Source of the DNA: Pachyseris speciosa
Lineage: Eukaryota > Cnidaria > Anthozoa > Scleractinia > Pachyseridae
Length of the DNA: 64,000 nt
Reading direction: 5' to 3'
Assembly: GCA_016490735.1 (NCBI GenBank)
Contig: JAEMWC010001218.1
Span: 84,501-148,500, forward strand
The notes under the pieces are model-generated. The model saw nothing but the letters and a program-made list of their open reading frames with translations, searched no databases and was not told the DNA's origin. Positions 8,321 through 15,490 of the stretch are shown here, in pieces. The position numbers and the translations under genes are program-made. Each line of letters begins with the position of its first letter. Position 1 is the stretch's first letter.

Positions 8321-9214
8321 ATGAGATCATATTGTGTGAAACAGAAGAAGCAGACTGAATGTGTACCAGGAAGTGAAAGATATCAAAAGACAAAAAATGG
8401 TCGAACTGTGATGAAATGTAAATGTACTGAATGTGGGATCACTAAGACTAAGTTTGTTAAAAGTGAGAAAGGGAAGGGTATACTAGATTCAGCCGCAGAT
8501 ATGGCGCTAACAGGATTCTTAGAACATGGAGTCCCTTATTTAGCGAAGAAGGGTGTTGAAATGGGTAGATATTATGCTTCTGAAGCAATGAGAAATCCAA
8601 AGCTGCAAAAGAAATTAATTGACAAAGGACTTTCCCTCGCAAAGCCTACAATCACAAAGGTTGGTAAAGAAGGCTTAATGCAATTGAGCACTGCTATTAG
8701 ACCCAAACGCTCTGACAAGAAAAAAATGTATAAAACAGATATTGCTGGAGTTGATTATACACGTGGTGGCTCATTGCTTGGAGATATCATGTATGCAAAA
8801 CCAGAAGATATACAAAAATGGGTAGCTAAAATCAATAAAATGGGAGGCGCGATTGATATCCATAAGGTAATTGGCAAGCTTCCTAAACCAAAAGCAGGTT
8901 GGACTCCAAGTAAATATAAATATATGGGACCATACAATCCATTGCATGAGCAGTTGGAATATGATCCAAATACTGGCGAGGTCTTGAAATGGAATGTACA
9001 ACCTTATAACAAAGTGGATGAAATAGCAGCTTATCATGATATTTGTTATGATATGGGAAAAAATAAAGGTGAATGTGATAGAACAATGGTCGAGTCACTA
9101 GATCAAATACCATATGGTGAGATGCCAAAATGGGGTCAAACAGCTAGATTCTTAATCGACAAAAAACAGAAACTTGGTCTCGGTGTTTCAAAAAACGGAA
9201 AAAGCCTCGAGTGA
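8321..9214 (+). CDS. Zinc-ribbon + parvovirus-type phospholipase A2 virion protein
   Basis: The protein has 297 residues. Residues 4-45 form a short ribbon with Cys at 5, 14, 33, 35 and 38, resembling DUF5679, although the usual second Cys (position 8) is Gln. Residues 50-130 are helical, Gly/Ala/Lys-rich. Residues 201-254 carry the PLA2 core: YMGPYNPL (calcium loop) and His-Asp at 239-240 followed by Ile-Cys-Tyr-Asp, as in parvovirus VP1 PLA2. In parvoviruses this activity lets the particle leave endosomes, so a similar entry role is inferred. The start is preceded by TCCAACTTAATATATATG. The 3' end overlaps the integrase frame. Confidence 0.8.
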   Translation: MRSYCVKQKKQTECVPGSERYQKTKNGRTVMKCKCTECGITKTKFVKSEKGKGILDSAADMALTGFLEHGVPYLAKKGVEMGRYYASEAMRNPKLQKKLIDKGLSLAKPTITKVGKEGLMQLSTAIRPKRSDKKKMYKTDIAGVDYTRGGSLLGDIMYAKPEDIQKWVAKINKMGGAIDIHKVIGKLPKPKAGWTPSKYKYMGPYNPLHEQLEYDPNTGEVLKWNVQPYNKVDEIAAYHDICYDMGKNKGECDRTMVESLDQIPYGEMPKWGQTARFLIDKKQKLGLGVSKNGKSLE

Positions 9215-10157
9215 AGAAAACTGGCAAGAAAAACTAGCTGATGAATTACATGCACCCATAAAACGAAATTTCACTCGGCGGCGTGTGATTGTAAATAAAA
9301 TTGATGAAATATGGGCAAGTGATCTAGTTGAAATGCAACAGTTCAGTAAATGGAATAAAGGTTATCGATATCTTCTTATGGTTATTGATGTCTTCAGCAA
9401 ATATGGTTGGATTGTCCCATTGGAGGATAAGAAAGGTGAATCTGTCACTGAAGCATTCAAAAAAATATTCAAGGAAGGTAGAAAACCACAGTATTTATGG
9501 GTCGACAAGGGAAAAGAGTTTTACAACAAACACTTGAAGGACTTGCTAGAGAAACATAGTGTACAGATGTACTCAACTGAGAATGAAGAGAAATCATCAG
9601 TAGTTGAAAGATGGAATAGGACAATTAAATCCAAAATGTGGAAGCAGTTCACTGTTCAAGGTAATACACAGTATTTAGACATGTTACTAAAATTAGTGAA
9701 ACAGTATAATAATACCAAACATTCAAGCACAAAGATGACACCCGTTGAAGCATCTGATAAGAGGAATGAAGGAACTGTTTACTTCAATTTGTATGGTGAT
9801 ATGGAGCCATTAAAACAGAAACTAAAATTTAAAATAGGTGATAAGGTCCGAATATCCAAGTATAAACGGATTGTGTTCGACAAGGGCTATACACCAAATT
9901 GGACTGAAGAAGTGTTTACAGTTGATAAAATCCAATACACTAATCCAATCACTTACAAACTAAAAGATCACAACGATGAAGAAATTGAAGGGAGTTTTTA
10001 TGAACCTGAGTTATTAAAAGCCAGACAGGATGTATTCCGCATTGACAAAGTCATTCGCAGAGATTACAAGAAGAAACAAGCTTTGGTGAAGTGGAAGGGT
10101 TACAGTGACGACTTCAACAGCTGGATACCGATCAAGGATTTAAAGAAAATTATCTAA
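9174..10157 (+). CDS. Polinton integrase (rve, DDE type) with C-terminal chromodomain
   Basis: Retroviral-type integrase that inserts element DNA. Counting from the TTG at 9174: Asp50 (Trp-Ala-Ser-Asp-Leu-Val), Asp111 (Trp-Val-Asp-Lys-Gly) and Glu145 (Val-Val-Glu-Arg-Trp) form the catalytic DDE. The C-terminal about 40 residues (286-327) are a chromodomain (Val-Lys-Trp-Lys-Gly-Tyr...Asn-Ser-Trp-Ile-Pro), which may steer insertion to marked chromatin. The frame is open from 9156, overlapping the PLA2 gene, and has no ATG before residue 54, inside the catalytic domain. No TCTAAC signature precedes it. The true start is unknown. The stop (10155-10157) lies inside the next gene's TCTAACA. Confidence 0.92.
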   Translation: MVSVFQKTEKASSEENWQEKLADELHAPIKRNFTRRRVIVNKIDEIWASDLVEMQQFSKWNKGYRYLLMVIDVFSKYGWIVPLEDKKGESVTEAFKKIFKEGRKPQYLWVDKGKEFYNKHLKDLLEKHSVQMYSTENEEKSSVVERWNRTIKSKMWKQFTVQGNTQYLDMLLKLVKQYNNTKHSSTKMTPVEASDKRNEGTVYFNLYGDMEPLKQKLKFKIGDKVRISKYKRIVFDKGYTPNWTEEVFTVDKIQYTNPITYKLKDHNDEEIEGSFYEPELLKARQDVFRIDKVIRRDYKKKQALVKWKGYSDDFNSWIPIKDLKKII

Positions 10158-10166
10158 CATACATGT

Positions 10167-11039
10167 ATGCAAAAATATTCCTACGATAATAAAGAATTGG
10201 ATGTTTCAATAGATTGTTATCTTGATGATAAAAACGATATATGGTTCAGAGGAAGAGACATTGCTAAAATTCTTGACTATAAAAATCCACAAAGAGCAAT
10301 CAGAGATTATGTTGTATCGGATGATAAAATCTTGATAAACCATAAAATAAACACAAATTCACGGGGGACAAAAACGGTCCCTCGTGCTGAGACCACTGAT
10401 TCACGGGGGACAAAAATGGTCCCTCGTGCTGAGACCACTGATTCACGATGTAACAAAACGTTACCTCGTGCTGAGACCATTGAAAAAACTTTCAAATGTT
10501 TTTTTATAAATGAATCAGGATTTTATTCACTAATACTGTCCTCTAAAAAACAGGAAGCCATTAAATTTAAACATTGGGTCACATCAAAAGTATTACCATC
10601 AATCAGAAAACAGGGATATTACAAACAGTTCAATGACAGAAGTAATAACATGCTGATGATTGGAAGTGAAAATGATCTGCACTGCAAGATTGTTTCATTC
10701 ATCAGAAAGAAATATGAAGACGCATTAATGATAGCCGGTTTAGGTGAAAATCAAATAAGCTCAAATATGAGAATCAGAAGTTATAACAAAGGATATATGT
10801 CTGGACAATGTGATTTGATGTTAATGAATCCCACCAGAAAATACAATGCTCTTTGTCTTGAATTCAAAAGTCCCACTGGTGTATACCAAGTGTCGGAAAA
10901 ACAAACAAATATGAAGCAAATGTATGAGAAAAACAAGTGCAAATACATTATGAGTAATTGTTTTGAAGATTTAATTTTTGAAATAACCAAACACATGGAA
11001 GAAAGCAAATTGTATTTATCACGTATAAGAAAAGACTAA
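10167..11039 (+). CDS. BRO-N protein fused to VRR-type nuclease-like domain
   Basis: The protein has 290 residues. The N-terminal part (about 1-60 and 105-150) matches the BRO-N domain of large DNA viruses (Trp-Phe-Arg-Gly-Arg-Asp-Ile-Ala-Lys-Ile-Leu; Phe-Lys-His-Trp-Val; Val-Leu-Pro-Ser-Ile-Arg-Lys), a DNA-binding module. Inserted at about 64-105 are three copies of a 14-residue repeat. The C-terminal part (about 170-285) resembles VRR_NUC/PD-(D/E)xK nucleases (Gly-Gln-Cys-Asp-Leu, then Leu-Glu-Phe-Lys, then Gln-x-x-x-Met-Lys). Start signature: TCTAACATACATGTATG. The role is likely in DNA handling or regulation; nuclease activity is inferred only. Confidence 0.75.
   Translation: MQKYSYDNKELDVSIDCYLDDKNDIWFRGRDIAKILDYKNPQRAIRDYVVSDDKILINHKINTNSRGTKTVPRAETTDSRGTKMVPRAETTDSRCNKTLPRAETIEKTFKCFFINESGFYSLILSSKKQEAIKFKHWVTSKVLPSIRKQGYYKQFNDRSNNMLMIGSENDLHCKIVSFIRKKYEDALMIAGLGENQISSNMRIRSYNKGYMSGQCDLMLMNPTRKYNALCLEFKSPTGVYQVSEKQTNMKQMYEKNKCKYIMSNCFEDLIFEITKHMEESKLYLSRIRKD
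10356..10481 (+). repeat. Three 42-bp in-frame palindromic repeats inside the BRO gene
   Basis: Units are 10356-10397, 10398-10439 and 10440-10481, each encoding 14 residues (Ser-Arg-x-x-Lys-x-x-Pro-Arg-Ala-Glu core). Each unit holds a hairpin. Units 1 and 2 pair CACGGGGGAC with GTCCCTCGTG, and unit 3 pairs CACGATGTAAC with GTTACCTCGTG. Changes in unit 3 occur on both arms, so the stem is kept. Confidence 0.9.
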
Positions 11040-11045
11040 CTTTTA

Positions 11046-11063
11046 TCTAACCTATATATGTGA
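11046..11063 (+). promoter_or_regulatory. Orphan start signature followed by ATG-TGA
   Basis: TCTAACC (11046-11052) then TATATATG exactly as before real genes, but the ATG (11058-11060) is followed at once by TGA. It lies in the convergent gap between the BRO gene and polB. It is either a relic of a lost gene or evidence that the signature has a role in RNA 3' ends or transcription unrelated to this ATG. Confidence 0.5.
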
Positions 11064-11113
11064 GAGAGGTCAGTATTATACTGTATTTGCTATTTTGGTA
11101 GCCAAGAATATTT

Positions 11114-14100
11114 TTATTCCTGGCTATTTATTTTGTGATGGCCATAAGCATAACTGTTGATTCCGTCTTTTGATAAATATCTTTTATCATCGAAGCAGCT
11201 GAGTGATACTTTGTTGATTTTATAGCTTCCTAATTGATGGTTTTCACTTCTGATTGTTTTCATTTTATGATACATTTGTTTGTCATTGAATAGAGTGTCT
11301 TTATAATTTTCATGCTTGATTTCATTTTTGATTGTGTTCTTTTTTATTCCTTTTGCTGTTTTTCCTCCTTTCTGATCATCTTTAATATAGCTATACATCT
11401 TTGATCTCAGCCCTACGAATTCACATATTGGGACTCCAGCAGCCTCATCTTTCATCTTACCAATCACTTTCTTATTGGTCTCATCGGAGAATGGCGAGCT
11501 TTCAGGATAGTCACTGTTATCGAATTTATCTTTATCATTCCAGAAATCCCTGTAGACATCTTCAGCTTCAATTTCATATGTCAAACTGTCCGTGTCAGTG
11601 AAGAGCAGCTTAGCCTTATTACCGTACTTTTGTTTAATGTAGTTGTAATGGAAATCATACATAAGCGTCTTACTGAGATCAAGAATACACATTCCTACAT
11701 ATGCCGGCCTGTTTAGAGTTAGTGTTTCTTTGATCTTATGCACTGCTACCAGATTTTGATCGAAGATTTTACTGCTAACATAAGTGGGTTTACTGGCTAA
11801 TTTCAATAGCTTCTTCTCATCAGTCACCAATCTGACATCTACTCTCTTTCTGAGATTTTCCATAGTTTTGCCGAATACTGAGTTATTCATCAACTTGAAG
11901 AAATCTTTCTCAAAAGCATTCTTGGCATTAGTTCTTTTCTGTGTATTGAAATCAATGTACTGTCTCAGCCAAGGTGATTGTTTGAACTCTAGCACTCTGT
12001 GGATTTTTGTTACCTTTAAACCTAAGTCTGTGTATAATTGGAGGTTCCTGTAATGCAGAACATACTTCTCTTTGTTGCTTAATGTTGGCATCAGTTTATG
12101 TACCAAACCAGTCGATATATTGTATTTCTCTGCTATGTCTTTACAGTAATCTGAAAGCATGTCTCCAGTTACTTTCACCTTCTCTGGTCCAAGCGGGTAA
12201 TCATTATGCAGATCATGCAACTCGTGGGGGTATTCCAGATCAACTTCCAGAATCAAACCCTTATTGCTGTCTTCTTTGTATTTAGCCAGGTTGAGATTAT
12301 TCATTTTATTCTCAGTCATCCATTTGAATCCACCAGTTGGGAGGTATTGGCTCATTGCCCATCCGTATAAATTGTTTGCATCAAGATACATGATGTACTT
12401 TGAGGGCGCCTTCTCATCATACTTCTTCATGTATTTATTATTTGCTTTACCGTAACGGTTGGCTATATAGCTGATACCACCTCTCATACCCTTTTCAATG
12501 AACTGGAACATATCAATGTCAGTCATCAATTCCAGTTTGATATCAGTCATCTTTAACATTGCATCCCATGATAAACCAGGAGATGTGAAATAGTGACACG
12601 GATCCAGTTTGTAGTACTCGAGACATGTTCTTCTGAAGTTCTCAAATACATCAGCCAACAGGAGTACATCTGTTTTAAGGTACAGATCATGATACTCACC
12701 CATGTTTTTCAAAGAGAATGTTTCCCACACTGTCTGAGCATGTGTATAGTCTTCATCTGATATATGCGTATCACTCAGTATGCTATAGAATTCTTCTTTT
12801 GAGGGCAGCTTGTGATTGAATTTGTCGAAACTGTCCATGTAGTCGTAAGGATAAACACCTTTCTGTGCCATCAGATCAAGATCTTTTCCCTTGAACTCTT
12901 GTGAGGTGTATTTCAAGGCTTCTTTTGGTAGATTGCCTACAAGTTTTTCCAAACTAGAGCTCATGAACTGGAAACTATCAAGAAAGGTCAAGTGATTGCC
13001 AAGCATGAAAGCCATATACTTCTCCATGTTATTTGGGATAGCATTGATGTTCATTTGACAGTTTTCACCTTTTTTATTTGTGAAGGTGTGTTTCTTGACA
13101 ATGGCTCCAATCTCCTGCATAATAAAATGACTATCATAACCTCTTAGATTGTGAAATATAACAGGTATCTTCACTTCTTCTGGGTTAACTCTAAGTTTCA
13201 AGTTACATTCTTGATGAGCTGATCCTCTATACTGGCCAGTAATGTGACAGTGATCTCGTACTCTGATATCCTTTTCAGTGTATTTTTTATCACAAACGTG
13301 ACATTCTTTGGCTTTTTGGAATTTCTCTTCATCATCCTCAGTCATTTTCAATGGTTTGTTGAATTCTTTTACAATCTTCTTGCAATATTTAACTTCCTCT
13401 AACATAGCTTCCATGAATTTGTATACAGCCTTTTCACCCCTGTATATTTGTATTGGCTTGCTGTATTTATCATCATAACAACAAACAACCTTGTAACCAT
13501 ATCCACAATCAGTATGCTTCTGATAGGCTTCAGTGTATGATTTATCATTGTTGGGTTGACAACCGTGTATTTTCTCAGTTATAGCCTCAAAATCAGCATA
13601 GATTACAAATGGTACTTGCTGTTGTTTATGGAAGTTGATGAATTTTAGAATATTATTGTCTTTGTTTGGCATCTTTATTGCTTGTGTGCCATTAACCAGT
13701 ATGCAGTTGTCCACATGATCATTCAAGACTCTTTCTGAGCTGAAACATTGTAGACAGTGCATGCTAAAGTGTTTTCTTTCTTTGTGCTTTGTTTGATTAT
13801 ACATGAACCTTTTGAAATCTTTGATTAAAACGTAGTGTTTGTTTTCATTTTCTGTAATCAATAGAAGATTCAAACAGTCTTCATACTTTTCTTTTGAAAC
13901 ATAAATTGGATATGGTTGTTTGTTTTCATAACCAAATACATTGATGTTGATCTCATTTTGTTTTTCTATCTTGTTGTACTGTTTAGTTGTGACGGGGAAT
14001 TCAACGTCAGAATAATCTAACGTATTAATATGTTGTCTATCAGATTTTTTTATTCTCTGAGGGTCTTTATCTTGTGGATTCAAATGTCTGATGTGGCACC

Positions 14101-14893
14101 ATCTGAAGCATTCATTGTCTTTATTCTTCATGTTAATCAATCCCTTCATTTTATTCATTAATTCTGGGGGTAGTTTGATATATGATGAGCCTTTCATTGG
14201 CTGATACATTACAACATTGAGATAATGCTTGTCGACTGATTCCACAACCCAGCCAGATCCTTCTGAAATCCAAACTGCAATCTTATTTAATATATTTTGT
14301 TTTGACGCTTGAAGTGATTCACTGATCTGGAGATTATTTATAATTGTTTGAGGTGGACTGTTGAAAAAGGCTGTTTTATGTATTATTTCACCATCAGACA
14401 TTTTTCTGAATGTTACCTTTAGTGTTTCAACGAATTTCAGTCCTTTCATTGATTTTAGTAAACTTACAAGACGGTACGCTACAGCCTTTCTTGTGTTTTG
14501 CAGTTGTAATAGCGGGTCTTTGTAATTTTTGATATCTATTTGAAATGATTTGGTGTATCCTTTGAGAGCTTTATCTGTTTGCTCTATCTTAGTCCTTGGT
14601 TCTGGTATTGGGGCTAGTTTTTTAGTTCTTGGTTTTGGTACTGGTCTATCTCTAAATTGTGGTGGTGGAAGAATTATGTTGTCTTCATAATCTTTAACCA
14701 TCTGCTTCACACTCTTGCGAGGTGCTGGAATTGGCTTCTGCTTTTTGATGTTATCAGCGAGACTAACTAATCGCCTCATCTCGCCAACATCCATACGGCC
14801 TAATCTTTTCAATAATTCTTTGAAAATACTATTTCTATTTTCCATGTCTATACTATTACGATATATAATTTTTTGACTCGGATCATTTACCAT
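11114..14893 (-). CDS. polB: Protein-primed family B DNA polymerase (Polinton pPolB)
   Basis: Intact, 1259 residues. 3'-5' exonuclease: Tyr-Ala-Asp-Phe-Glu (about 433-437, Exo I), His-Asn-Leu-Arg-Gly-Tyr-Asp (581-587, Exo II), Tyr-Leu-Lys-Thr-Asp (738-742, Exo III). Polymerase: Asp-Ala-Asn-Asn-Leu-Tyr-Gly (838-844, motif A), Asn-Asn-Ser-Val-Phe-Gly-Lys (1003-1009, motif B), Thr-Asp-Thr-Asp-Ser (1099-1103, motif C). The N-terminal 400 residues hold Pro-rich linkers and a C2H2-like cluster near 380-397. At 531-563 a Cys-x2-Cys...Asp-His-Cys-His...Cys-Asn module resembles T4 endonuclease VII. It replicates the element. A second ATG at 14845, closer to an AT-rich TATATA stretch, may be the real start. 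Convergent to the plus block. Confidence 0.95.
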   Translation of the reverse strand: MVNDPSQKIIYRNSIDMENRNSIFKELLKRLGRMDVGEMRRLVSLADNIKKQKPIPAPRKSVKQMVKDYEDNIILPPPQFRDRPVPKPRTKKLAPIPEPRTKIEQTDKALKGYTKSFQIDIKNYKDPLLQLQNTRKAVAYRLVSLLKSMKGLKFVETLKVTFRKMSDGEIIHKTAFFNSPPQTIINNLQISESLQASKQNILNKIAVWISEGSGWVVESVDKHYLNVVMYQPMKGSSYIKLPPELMNKMKGLINMKNKDNECFRWCHIRHLNPQDKDPQRIKKSDRQHINTLDYSDVEFPVTTKQYNKIEKQNEININVFGYENKQPYPIYVSKEKYEDCLNLLLITENENKHYVLIKDFKRFMYNQTKHKERKHFSMHCLQCFSSERVLNDHVDNCILVNGTQAIKMPNKDNNILKFINFHKQQQVPFVIYADFEAITEKIHGCQPNNDKSYTEAYQKHTDCGYGYKVVCCYDDKYSKPIQIYRGEKAVYKFMEAMLEEVKYCKKIVKEFNKPLKMTEDDEEKFQKAKECHVCDKKYTEKDIRVRDHCHITGQYRGSAHQECNLKLRVNPEEVKIPVIFHNLRGYDSHFIMQEIGAIVKKHTFTNKKGENCQMNINAIPNNMEKYMAFMLGNHLTFLDSFQFMSSSLEKLVGNLPKEALKYTSQEFKGKDLDLMAQKGVYPYDYMDSFDKFNHKLPSKEEFYSILSDTHISDEDYTHAQTVWETFSLKNMGEYHDLYLKTDVLLLADVFENFRRTCLEYYKLDPCHYFTSPGLSWDAMLKMTDIKLELMTDIDMFQFIEKGMRGGISYIANRYGKANNKYMKKYDEKAPSKYIMYLDANNLYGWAMSQYLPTGGFKWMTENKMNNLNLAKYKEDSNKGLILEVDLEYPHELHDLHNDYPLGPEKVKVTGDMLSDYCKDIAEKYNISTGLVHKLMPTLSNKEKYVLHYRNLQLYTDLGLKVTKIHRVLEFKQSPWLRQYIDFNTQKRTNAKNAFEKDFFKLMNNSVFGKTMENLRKRVDVRLVTDEKKLLKLASKPTYVSSKIFDQNLVAVHKIKETLTLNRPAYVGMCILDLSKTLMYDFHYNYIKQKYGNKAKLLFTDTDSLTYEIEAEDVYRDFWNDKDKFDNSDYPESSPFSDETNKKVIGKMKDEAAGVPICEFVGLRSKMYSYIKDDQKGGKTAKGIKKNTIKNEIKHENYKDTLFNDKQMYHKMKTIRSENHQLGSYKINKVSLSCFDDKRYLSKDGINSYAYGHHKINSQE

Positions 14894-14957
14894 CTGGCTA
14901 CCTGATCCGATATTTTTCTAACTCAGGCCATTTACCATCTGGCTACCTGACCTGATT
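14882..14957. repeat. Two tandem about 45-bp units at the polB 5' end
   Basis: The core CATTTACCATCTGGCTACCT occurs twice, about 45 bases apart, each flanked by a short GGATCAGG/CAGGCC variant. The first unit overlaps the annotated ATG of polB at 14893, which weakens that ATG and favours 14845. Confidence 0.7.
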
Positions 14958-15103
14958 TGAGAGGGCTTTTCCAAGGCCCGGAGATTTCTTTCTTTCGTCA
15001 TTCTCCATTTAACCTAAAGCGACATGTCTTTAAGTGTTTTTTATATCATAAAGTACTTAAAGATAAATTTTAACCTTGGAAAATGGGAAAATGCCGTTCT
15101 ACC

Positions 15104-15487
15104 TGAATACTGCTCATATATACTAATTATCGCTTAGAATGTTGAAATTAGCTGTTTCTCGACGAATACTACTCAAATATGCTCATTCCGCTTAGAATAT
15201 TGAAATCAGCCGTTTCTCGACGAATACTACTCAATTCTTTCATTCATCATCCTGATGCCTAAAATATTGAAGTATTCTGGGAGAAAACGCTAATTTTAGA
15301 TTTGGAAAATTTGACCTTGACCTTGGGAAAAATGCGCTAGGACCCCCAAGTACTGTTTTTCCGAGAAAGTTACACATGGTAATTTTCCGAGAAATTGAAC
15401 CAACTGATTTCAAAAATGTGACCTTGACCTTGACCAAGCGGTGGAAAATGCGCTGATGTGGAAAATGCGCTAGGACCCCCAAGTACT
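15104..15487. repeat. Polinton right terminal repeat region (tandem units)
   Basis: Three diverging 59-60 bp units (15104-15162, 15163-15220, 15221-about 15282) share GAATACTACTCAAAT and TTAGAATATTGAAAT. Two units ending AATGCGCTAGGACCCCCAAG then TACT follow (to 15357 and to 15487), each with GACCTTGACCTTG upstream. Subterminal tandem repeats of this kind are common in Polinton termini. The left partner lies outside the window, so the inverted repeat cannot be shown. Confidence 0.6.
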
Positions 15488-15490
15488 ATA

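Larger units (their letters stand above)
1..15487. mobile_element. Polinton/Maverick (adintovirus-like) element, left end outside window
   Basis: Seen: one compact block carries a protein-primed type B DNA polymerase, a chromodomain integrase, an FtsK/HerA-type packaging ATPase, an adenain-like protease, and double and single jelly-roll type capsid proteins, the hallmark set of Polintons/adintoviruses. All major frames are open with no internal stops, unlike the decayed elements elsewhere in the window. The right end is placed at 15487 because the BEL reading frame resumes just after it and the terminus reads 5'-AGTACTTGGGGG on the minus strand, beginning with AG as Polinton ends usually do. 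The left terminal repeat was not seen, since the fibre gene runs off the window. The element may be a recent insertion or still functional; that is inference. Confidence 0.92.

Noticed and set aside
9328..9537. Plus ORF overlapping the integrase
   Set aside because: Other-frame shadow of the integrase catalytic domain.
1..15487. Integrated bacteriophage or bacterial contamination (tail-fibre repeats, compact genes)
   Set aside because: Protein-primed PolB, adenain-like protease, chromodomain integrase and hexon-like capsid form a Polinton set, and a eukaryotic BEL element adjoins it.
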